The position numbers and the translations under genes are program-made. A stretch of DNA of 64,000 nucleotides from JANQIO01 sp036351375. Lineage in GTDB: Bacteria > Pseudomonadota > Gammaproteobacteria > Pseudomonadales > Halieaceae. Under the pieces are notes generated by a model that worked only from the letters and a program-made list of their open reading frames with translations, ran no database searches and was not told the DNA's origin. The stretch spans positions 98,089 to 162,088 of the forward strand of contig JAZBOY010000186.1 in the NCBI GenBank assembly GCA_036351375.1, in the 5' to 3' direction. This document shows positions 57,167 through 64,000 of the stretch, piece by piece (the stretch's first letter is position 1; each line of letters starts with the position of its first letter).

Positions 57167-57928
57167 ATGAAATCCCTGGTCTTCAGCCTGTTGCTGTGTG
57201 TGTCCGGCCTGGCGCTCGCAGAACCGCCCACCCTGGTAATCATCATTGATGACCTGGGCTACGAGCTCGATGCCGGCGAAAAGGCAGCCGCGCTGCCGGG
57301 CAAGGTGAACCTGTCCATTCTGCCGCACACGCCCAACGGGGCGACCATCGCCCGACTCGGCATGGCGGCCGGCAAGGAAATCATGTTGCATGCCCCGATG
57401 AGCAACGTGTTGGCAAAGCCCCTCGGCAAAGGCGCGCTTACCGAAAGTATGCGCGAAGCGGAACTGCGGCGCGTCCTGGCACAGGGCATCGACAGCACGC
57501 CTGGCGTGCGCGGAGTCAACAACCATATGGGCAGCCTGCTTACCAGCCAGTCAGAGCCGATGACCTGGGTGATGGAAGAGCTGGCCCACCGCGGCCTGTA
57601 CTACGTGGACAGCCGCACAACGGCCAAGACGGTAGCGGCCGACATGGCCGACCGGCGCGGGGTGCCCAGCCTGTCGCGCAATGTATTTCTCGACAACGAA
57701 ATCGACGCCGCCGCGATTCACTTCAGGTTCAAGGAGTTTCTGGCGATTGCCGATGACGAGGGCATGGCGATCGCAATCGGCCATCCTCATGAAGAAACCC
57801 TGGCCTACCTGAGGCGGCAGCTGCCACGGCTGGAACGCCGCGGCTATCAACTGAAGCTGGTATCGGAAGTACTGGCGCCGCAATTGGCTAAATCCAAATC
57901 GGCAGCGGCGCCCGCCGCCTCCGAGTAA
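57167..57928 (+). CDS. Divergent polysaccharide deacetylase family protein (YibQ-like)
   Basis: The protein of about 253 residues has a signal peptide and the family signature TLVIIIDDLGYE, then LSILPHTPNG, EIMLHAPMSN, and NHMGSLLTS. Members resemble NodB deacetylases but their activity is unproven. In Pseudomonas-type genomes this gene directly follows ctpA; here it is separated from it by the two peptidase genes. ATG codons at 57131, 57155 and 57167 are possible; 57167 (MKSLVFSLLLCVSG) begins the signal peptide. Confidence 0.88.
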   Translation: MKSLVFSLLLCVSGLALAEPPTLVIIIDDLGYELDAGEKAAALPGKVNLSILPHTPNGATIARLGMAAGKEIMLHAPMSNVLAKPLGKGALTESMREAELRRVLAQGIDSTPGVRGVNNHMGSLLTSQSEPMTWVMEELAHRGLYYVDSRTTAKTVAADMADRRGVPSLSRNVFLDNEIDAAAIHFRFKEFLAIADDEGMAIAIGHPHEETLAYLRRQLPRLERRGYQLKLVSEVLAPQLAKSKSAAAPAASE

Positions 57929-57937
57929 CCGATCCGT

Positions 57938-58699
<762 letters not shown>

Positions 58700-58705
<6 letters not shown>

Positions 58706-58754
58706 CAGCGGGCGACCTCGTCGCTATAAATAGCCATTAGCGAGTGACCTCATC
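58700..58754 (-). repeat. 23-nt imperfect direct repeat at the hisA-hisF junction
   Basis: Copies at 58700-58722 and 58732-58754 (period 32 nt) differ at four positions, all transitions. On the minus strand the upstream copy ends in the hisA stop TAA and the downstream copy ends in TGATGGCT, which contains the hisF start ATG. The downstream copy would encode an alternative hisA tail, DEVAR. Confidence 0.7.
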
Positions 58755-59474
58755 GGCGATGCGCTGGGCCTCGCTCAGATCGAGAGTCTCTTCATATATG
58801 GCGCGGCCGGTGATGGCACCGATAATGCCCTCGCTGCTGACCGCGGCCAGCGCGCGGATATCGTCGAGGTTGGTAATGCCGCCGGAGGCAATCACCGGGA
58901 TGCTGGCGGCGCGCGCCATGCCCAGGGTGGCCTCCACGTTCACGCCTTGCATCATGCCGTCGCGGGCAATATCAGTGTAAACAATGGCGCTGACCCCGTC
59001 GCCCTCAAAGCGTTTGGCCAGTTCCGTGGCCTGCACTTCCGAGACTTCCGCCCAGCCGTCAGTGGCCACCAGGCCGGCCTTCGCATCCAGGCCCACGATG
59101 ACCTTGCCCGGGAAGGCAGCGCAGGCCTCGGCCACGAATTCGGGTTCCTTGACCGCCTTGGTACCGAGGATCACAAAGCTTACTCCCGCCTTCACGTAGT
59201 GCTCGATCGTCTCCAGGCTGCGGATGCCGCCGCCGATCTGGATCGGCAGCTTCGGGTAGGAATCGGCAATTCTCTCTACCGCCTCGCCGTTGACCGGTTC
59301 GCCGGCAAAGGCGCCGTTGAGGTCGACAAGGTGCAGGCGGCGGGCGCCGGACTCCACCCAGCGACTGGCCATGGCCAGCGGGTCATCGGAAAACACCGTG
59401 GAGTCTTCCATCAGGCCCTGCCGCAGGCGCACACAGGCACCATCTTTAAGATCTATGGCGGGAATCACCAACAT
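58737..59474 (-). CDS. hisA: ProFAR isomerase
   Basis: The 245-residue (beta/alpha)8 enzyme has the start VIPAIDLKDGACVRL with the catalytic Asp, QIGGGIRS, and YTDIARDGMMQGVN with the second Asp. It isomerises ProFAR to PRFAR in histidine synthesis, ahead of HisF/HisH. It lies 15 nt downstream of hisH. Confidence 0.97.
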   Translation of the reverse strand: MLVIPAIDLKDGACVRLRQGLMEDSTVFSDDPLAMASRWVESGARRLHLVDLNGAFAGEPVNGEAVERIADSYPKLPIQIGGGIRSLETIEHYVKAGVSFVILGTKAVKEPEFVAEACAAFPGKVIVGLDAKAGLVATDGWAEVSEVQATELAKRFEGDGVSAIVYTDIARDGMMQGVNVEATLGMARAASIPVIASGGITNLDDIRALAAVSSEGIIGAITGRAIYEETLDLSEAQRIADEVTR

Positions 59475-59489
59475 CGTCTCAAACTCTCT

Positions 59490-60140
59490 CTAGGGCTGTC
59501 CGTTCCAGTGCAGGAAGTTGCGCAACAGCTGCAGACCGGCGTCGGCGCTTTTTTCCGGGTGAAATTGCACGGCGAACAGGTTGTCGCGGGCCAGGGCCGC
59601 GTCGAAGCCCACCCCGTACTCGCTGCGACCCGCCACCAGGCTGCGGTCTGTGCAGTCCACGTAATAACTGTGTACGAAGTAAAAGCGCGCCTCGTCATCG
59701 ATGCCCTGCCACAGCGGGTGATCGATGGTTTGCCCCACCTGGTTCCAGCCCATGTGGGGGACCTTGAGTCGGCTGCCGTCAGTGTCCCGGTGGTCCTCGC
59801 CAAAAAAGCGCACCTCGCCCTGCACCAGGTCCAGGCAGTCCACGCCACCGTTTTCCTCACTGTGGGTCAATAGCGACTGCATGCCCACGCAAATCCCCAG
59901 CACCGGGATATGGCGCTGCTCGAGCACATTGAGCAGCAGCTTGTCGCACTCAAGGCGCCGAATTTCTGCCATGCAGTCGCGGATGGCGCCCACCCCCGGG
60001 AAGATCACCCGGTCGGCTTCACCAATTTGCGACGGATCGTGGCTCACCAGCACTCGCTCGGCGCCCACGTGCTTGAGCGCGCTGGCCACGGAGTGCAGGT
60101 TGCCCATGCCGTAATCGATGACGGCGACGGTACCCGACAC
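59490..60140 (-). CDS. hisH: Imidazole glycerol phosphate synthase, glutaminase subunit
   Basis: The 216-residue class I glutaminase has VAVIDYGMGNLHSVASAL, the oxyanion motif VIFPGVGAIRDCM, the catalytic Cys in LGICVGMQSLL, and His and Glu in AVQFHPEKS. It feeds ammonia to HisF. The start is a GTG at 60140 four bases after the hisB stop; a longer open frame upstream would overlap hisB and is not used. Confidence 0.96.
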   Translation of the reverse strand: MSGTVAVIDYGMGNLHSVASALKHVGAERVLVSHDPSQIGEADRVIFPGVGAIRDCMAEIRRLECDKLLLNVLEQRHIPVLGICVGMQSLLTHSEENGGVDCLDLVQGEVRFFGEDHRDTDGSRLKVPHMGWNQVGQTIDHPLWQGIDDEARFYFVHSYYVDCTDRSLVAGRSEYGVGFDAALARDNLFAVQFHPEKSADAGLQLLRNFLHWNGQP

Positions 60141-60144
60141 TGGT

Positions 60145-60741
60145 CTACAGCACGCCCTTGGTGGAAGGCGTGGTGCCCGCTGCCCGCGGGTCGGCTGCCA
60201 GTGCCATGCGCAGGGCGCGGCCAAAGGCCTTGAAGACCGTCTCCGCCTGGTGGTGACTGTTGTGACCGCGCAGGTTGTCGACGTGCAGGGTGACCGCGGC
60301 GTGATTCACGAAGCCCTGGAAAAACTCAAGGAACAGGTCCACGTCGAAACCGCCAACGGCGGCGCGGGTGAAGTCCACGTGAAACTCGAGCCCCGGCCGA
60401 CCAGAAAAGTCCACCACCACCCTGGAGAGCGCCTCGTCGAGGGGCACGTAGGCATGGCCGTAGCGGTTGATACCCTTCTTGTCACCGACCGCCTTGGCGA
60501 CAGCCTGGCCGAGGGTGATACCGATGTCTTCCACGGTGTGGTGGGCATCGATGTGCAGGTCGCCCTTGGCGACGATGTCCAGGTCGATCAGTCCATGACG
60601 CGCCACCTGGTCGAGCATGTGCTCCAGGAAGGGAATGCCGGTGTCGAGCCGGCACTCACCGCTGCCGTCGAGGTTTACCGCGACGGTAATCTGCGTTTCC
60701 AGCGTGTTGCGTTCAACGCTGGCGCTGCGGCTGTCGGTCAT
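60145..60741 (-). CDS. hisB: Imidazoleglycerol-phosphate dehydratase
   Basis: The 198-residue stand-alone dehydratase (no phosphatase domain as in E. coli HisB) has GIPFLEHMLDQVARHG and DLHIDAHHTVEDIGI (metal-binding His cluster) and a second DNLRGHNSHHQAE cluster near residue 170. It is first of hisB-hisH-hisA-hisF. Confidence 0.97.
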   Translation of the reverse strand: MTDSRSASVERNTLETQITVAVNLDGSGECRLDTGIPFLEHMLDQVARHGLIDLDIVAKGDLHIDAHHTVEDIGITLGQAVAKAVGDKKGINRYGHAYVPLDEALSRVVVDFSGRPGLEFHVDFTRAAVGGFDVDLFLEFFQGFVNHAAVTLHVDNLRGHNSHHQAETVFKAFGRALRMALAADPRAAGTTPSTKGVL

Positions 60742-60868
60742 CTGCGTCTCCGGGTCTGCTGCGGAACTGCGGGGTCCCGCTCAAAAGAGCCGCGCATTAT
60801 AGGCCAAAGCGCTGGCCAATACACCGCCGCCCTCCCTACAATAGCCGGCCTTCCAGGGGTGTTTCCGC

Positions 60869-61924
60869 GTGATTTCAGCCGACCGATTCCAGCGCCAGGT
60901 TCTAGAGTGGTTCGACCGCTTCGGGCGCCATGACCTGCCCTGGCAGCATCCTCGCAGCCCCTACAGGGTATGGCTCAGCGAGGTGATGCTGCAGCAAACC
61001 CAGGTGAAGACCGTGATCCCCTACTTCGAGCGCTTCCTGGAACGCTTCCCCACCGTGGAAACCCTGGCCGACGCCGATGAAGACGAGGTCTTGCACCTGT
61101 GGACCGGCCTTGGCTATTACGCCCGCGCCCGTAACCTGCTGAAGTGCGCGCGCGTGGTGGTGGAGGAGTACGGTGGGCAGTTCCCGCGCAGCGTCGCGGA
61201 ACTGGAAACCCTGCCGGGCATCGGCCGCAGTACCGCCGGCGCTATCGTCAGCATGGCCTACGGCGAGCCGGCTGCCATCCTCGACGGCAACGTGAAGCGG
61301 GTACTCGCGCGCTTCGCCGCCGTACCTGGCTGGCCCGGCCAGACCGACGTGCACAAACAGCTCTGGCAAATCGCCGAGCGCTTCACGCCAGAAACCCGCT
61401 GTGCCGACTACACCCAGGCCATGATGGACCTGGGCGCCACGCTCTGCACCCGCAGCAAACCCGCCTGTGAGCTGTGTCCGCTGGCCGATCACTGTGCCGC
61501 ACACGCCAGCGGGACCCAGGCCGACTACCCCGGCAAGAAACCGAAGAAGGCCCTGCCGGTGCGCGCCACCACCATGCTGCTGGTCTGCAGCCCCGATGAT
61601 GCCGTGTGGCTGACCCGGCGCCCCAGCGAAGGTCTCTGGGGCGGCCTCTGGAGTTTTCCCGAAGTGGAAGATGAGTCTGCGGGGCACGCCTACTGCCTGG
61701 ACCTGTTCGGGCGCGAGCCCGCCGCCACCGAGCGCTGGGACCCTTTGCGCCACACCTTCAGTCACTACCACCTGGATATCCAGCCCCTGCGCCTGACACT
61801 GGAGACGGCGCCCTGCGCCGTCATGGAGGGCGGGCAGCAGCTCTGGTATAACTGGTCGGCACCGGAGGCTGTCGGCCTGGCCGCACCGGTCGCCCGCCTG
61901 ATCAGGAAATTGGAGGAATTATGA
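60869..61924 (+). CDS. mutY: A/G-specific adenine glycosylase
   Basis: The 351-residue base-excision enzyme removes adenine opposite 8-oxoguanine. It has the catalytic Glu in SEVMLQQTQVKT, the helix-hairpin-helix TLPGIGRSTAGAIVSMAYG with Asp in AILDGNVKRVL, the Fe-S cysteines in CTRSKPACELCPLADHC, and a C-terminal NUDIX-like domain. It starts at GTG 60869 with AGGGGTG upstream. The yggX start overlaps the stop (ATGA). Confidence 0.97.
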   Translation: MISADRFQRQVLEWFDRFGRHDLPWQHPRSPYRVWLSEVMLQQTQVKTVIPYFERFLERFPTVETLADADEDEVLHLWTGLGYYARARNLLKCARVVVEEYGGQFPRSVAELETLPGIGRSTAGAIVSMAYGEPAAILDGNVKRVLARFAAVPGWPGQTDVHKQLWQIAERFTPETRCADYTQAMMDLGATLCTRSKPACELCPLADHCAAHASGTQADYPGKKPKKALPVRATTMLLVCSPDDAVWLTRRPSEGLWGGLWSFPEVEDESAGHAYCLDLFGREPAATERWDPLRHTFSHYHLDIQPLRLTLETAPCAVMEGGQQLWYNWSAPEAVGLAAPVARLIRKLEEL

Positions 61925-62202
61925 GCCGCACGGTGTTCTGCCGCCGCTACGCCGAAGAACTGGAAGGCCTTGACGCGCCCCCCTACCCCGGTCCGAAAGG
62001 CCAGGACATTTTCGACAATGTATCGAAGCGGGCCTGGCAGGAGTGGCAGGGCCACCAGACCATGCTGATCAATGAGAAGGGCCTCAATATGATGGACCCG
62101 GAGGCCCGCAAGTACCTGACCGGTGAGATGGAGAAGTTCCTCGCCGGCGAAGACTTCGACCGCGCCGAAGGCTACGTGCCGCCTGAAGATTCGGGCGCCT
62201 GA
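61921..62202 (+). CDS. yggX: Fe(2+)-trafficking protein YggX
   Basis: The 93-residue protein starts SRTVFCRRYAEELEGLD (conserved Cys) and ends with the usual acidic tail. It protects iron-sulfur clusters from oxidation. The mutY-yggX overlap and the tRNA-Phe behind it are the Pseudomonas arrangement. Confidence 0.96.
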   Translation: MSRTVFCRRYAEELEGLDAPPYPGPKGQDIFDNVSKRAWQEWQGHQTMLINEKGLNMMDPEARKYLTGEMEKFLAGEDFDRAEGYVPPEDSGA

Positions 62203-62286
62203 GTCGCGCTTGACTCAGGGTGGCCCAGCGGGTTTAATACGCGCCTCTCGCGGCCGGCACCTTCTCTCGCCGGCTCCGCAGACCTC

Positions 62287-62362
62287 GCCCGGGTAGCTCA
62301 GTTGGTAGAGCAGTGGATTGAAAATCCTCGTGTCGGTGGTTCGATTCCGCCCCCGGGCACCA
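62287..62362 (+). tRNA. tRNA-Phe (anticodon GAA)
   Basis: The 76-nt cloverleaf has acceptor GCCCGGG paired with CCCGGGC, D-arm GCTCAGTTGGTAGAGC, anticodon arm GGATTGAAAATCC with GAA, TTCGATTCC in the T arm and an encoded CCA end. Confidence 0.97.
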
Positions 62363-62374
62363 TCTAATCGTTTC

Positions 62375-62400
62375 TCATTTCCGCGTAGGCGGGAATCCAG
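62375..62400. repeat. Short dispersed palindromic repeat, copy 2
   Basis: Inverted relative to the copy at 10922-10949: read on the minus strand it begins CTGGATTCCCGC and ends GCGGAAATGA. It lies between the tRNA gene and the M2 peptidase gene. Confidence 0.7.
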
Positions 62401-62422
62401 CAAGAATAGCCTCCAGGACCCC

Positions 62423-64000
62423 TTACCACCCGCACTGCCGGCCCTGGTTCTGCTCATCCAGCCAGGTCTTGAGCGGCGCAAAGTAATCCACCACCGCTGA
62501 GGCATCCAGATCGCGCTGGCCGGTCATGGCTTCCATCGCATCCTGCCAGGGACGGCTGGCGCCCATGGCCATCATGTCCGCCAGGCGCTGGCCTGCTTCG
62601 GACTGGTTGAAGATCGTGCAGCGGGTCAACGGGCCCTGGTAGCCGATGGCGTCGCACAGCGCCTTGTGGAACTGGAACTGCTGGATGTGGGCCAGGAAGT
62701 AGCGCGCGTAGGGCGTACCGCCCGGCACGTGGTATTTCGCACCCGGGTCGAAATCCATTTCCGTGCGCTCCACCGGGGCTGAGACGCCCTGGTACTGTTC
62801 ACGCAGTTGCCACCAGCCGGCGTTGTAATCCGCCTCGGGCAGTTCACCACTGAACACCTGCCAGCGCCACTTGTCGACCACCAGCGCAAACGGCAGGAAA
62901 GCCACCTTGTCCAGGCCCAGCTTCAGCAGGTAGGCCAGGTCTTCCTCTGCGGGGGGCTCTTCGTCCAGCATGCCGAGCTGCACCAGGTAGCTGGGCGTGA
63001 TGGACAGGGAGATGGTGTCACCCAGCGCCTCGTGAAAGCCGTCGTTGGCGCTGGTCTGGAACAGCGGCGGCTGGTCGGCGTACGCCATCTGGTAGTAGTT
63101 GTGGCCCAGCTCGTGGTGAATGGTCTTGAAGTCTTCCGCATTGCGCTTGGTGCACATCTTGATGCGCACATCATCCCTGCTGTCGATGCTCCAGGCGCTG
63201 GCATGACATACCACTTCTCGGTCGCGAGGCTTGGTGAACTGGGAGCGCTCCCAGAAAGTGTCCGGCAGCTCGCGCAGGCCCAGGGAGGTAAAGAAGGCCT
63301 CGCCGGTGCGGAACATGGCGTCCACATCCGGCAGATGCTCCTTGACCAGTTCATCCATATCGTAGCTGGCACTCACGGTCTCCGGCGCGACCAGCTCGTA
63401 CACATTGCCCCAGGTCTGGGCCCACATATTGCCCAGCAGGTGAGCCGGAATCGTGCCGTCAGTGCCGACCACGGCTTCGCCGTAATGCTCGGTCAGCTTC
63501 GCGCGCACGTGGCACTGCAGCGCACTGTACAGCGGTTTGACCAGCTCCCATTGGCGCTCGATATCGGCGGAGAATTCCGCCGGCGTCATGTCGTAGTTGG
63601 AACGCCACAGGTCGCTGAGGTCCTCAAAGCCCAGGTCGCGGGCGCCCTGGTTCAGCACCTCCACCTGGCGGGCGTAGAGCGGGCGCATGGGGGGTGACAC
63701 CGTGCGCCAGCCTACCCAGGCGTCCTTCAACTCTTCTGCGTCCCGGCTGTAGGCCATGGTGTCGCTCAGTTCACCCAGTGTCTTGCAGCCATCATCACCG
63801 CAGACCTTGCCGGTGCCATACAGCGCGCGCAACTCCTGGTCCAGGTTGGACGCTTCCCTGGCGAGTTCTTCATCGTTGGGCGGCGGCTGGGTGGATACCA
63901 GGCGCAGGCGGTTGAATTTACGTCGCAGCAGCGGGTCGAGCTCCAGGTCGCTGAAGCGGGTGGACTGGCTGGCGGCATCGATGGTGGCCAGTGTGTAGAC
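62423..64000 (-). CDS. M2-family peptidase (ACE-like), 5' truncated by window end
   Basis: The frame is open to the right edge; about 525 residues are visible. The zinc motif is HHELGHNYYQMAY, followed after 23 residues by the third ligand in GFHEALGD, the arrangement of peptidyl-dipeptidase A. Other ACE-type marks are FLAHIQQFQFHKALC and the C-terminal FAPLKTWLDEQNQ. It removes C-terminal dipeptides from short peptides. Bacterial members are usually secreted, but the signal peptide is outside the window. Confidence 0.93.
   Translation of the reverse strand, partial: VYTLATIDAASQSTRFSDLELDPLLRRKFNRLRLVSTQPPPNDEELAREASNLDQELRALYGTGKVCGDDGCKTLGELSDTMAYSRDAEELKDAWVGWRTVSPPMRPLYARQVEVLNQGARDLGFEDLSDLWRSNYDMTPAEFSADIERQWELVKPLYSALQCHVRAKLTEHYGEAVVGTDGTIPAHLLGNMWAQTWGNVYELVAPETVSASYDMDELVKEHLPDVDAMFRTGEAFFTSLGLRELPDTFWERSQFTKPRDREVVCHASAWSIDSRDDVRIKMCTKRNAEDFKTIHHELGHNYYQMAYADQPPLFQTSANDGFHEALGDTISLSITPSYLVQLGMLDEEPPAEEDLAYLLKLGLDKVAFLPFALVVDKWRWQVFSGELPEADYNAGWWQLREQYQGVSAPVERTEMDFDPGAKYHVPGGTPYARYFLAHIQQFQFHKALCDAIGYQGPLTRCTIFNQSEAGQRLADMMAMGASRPWQDAMEAMTGQRDLDASAVVDYFAPLKTWLDEQNQGRQCGW

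Overview
The window reads as a chromosomal segment of a GC-rich, probably marine gammaproteobacterium. The gene orders trmL-secB-grxC-rhodanese-gpmI-envC-ctpA, hisB-hisH-hisA-hisF, mutY-yggX-tRNA-Phe and serB-AhpA-like-parC are those of Pseudomonas and its relatives. The abundance of secreted peptidases and lipoproteins, together with a ChrR-type photooxidative stress switch, suggests a Halieaceae/OM60-like lineage. That placement is an inference from gene content, not a phylogeny. No phage, IS element, CRISPR array or rRNA operon was seen.

Layout. 1-10.8 kb is an accessory stretch: a truncated secreted HExxH protein, an OmpA-type lipoprotein, a large unknown lipoprotein, a divergent response regulator/7TM sensor kinase pair, two unknown membrane-anchored proteins, a DUF4198 protein and a beta-lactamase-fold serine hydrolase. 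10.9-13.7 kb holds the pntAA-pntAB-pntB transhydrogenase operon. 14-20.4 kb holds a small potassium-channel-like gene, then an ECF sigma factor/ChrR pair diverging from a five-gene membrane-lipid operon. Both sides of this divergent region carry the same promoter architecture, TGATCC-N18-TAAA. 20.5-25.3 kb is an EamA transporter, VRR-NUC nuclease, Fe-S helicase operon with overlapping GTGA start/stop junctions. 25.5-28.9 kb has nhaC, a thioesterase, epmA and efp. 29.4-40.8 kb has a PilZ-like protein, serB, an AhpA-like protein, parC, a cyclic-nucleotide-binding-domain protein, elaA, dtd, pip and typA.

41-46.2 kb is the nitrogen control locus: glnA, a DUF4124 protein, ntrB and ntrC. glnA and ntrB each have a recognisable sigma54 -24/-12 promoter with NtrC-type palindromes upstream, so the locus looks wired for positive autoregulation. 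46.2-57.9 kb is the conserved trmL to ctpA block, then two large peptidases (S9 and S46) placed between ctpA and the divergent polysaccharide deacetylase (YibQ-like) gene. 57.9-60.7 kb is hisBHAF, 60.9-62.4 kb is mutY-yggX-tRNA-Phe, and the window ends inside an M2 (ACE-like) peptidase.

The most interesting parts are the ChrR/ECF switch with its matched promoters and uncharacterised lipid operon, the sigma54/NtrC wiring of glnA and ntrBC (including a terminator that is itself an NtrC-like palindrome), the nuclease-helicase operon, and several small structural oddities: an apparent CTG start for epmA, a 23-nt repeat at the hisA/hisF junction, and tandem repeats that copy a stop codon.
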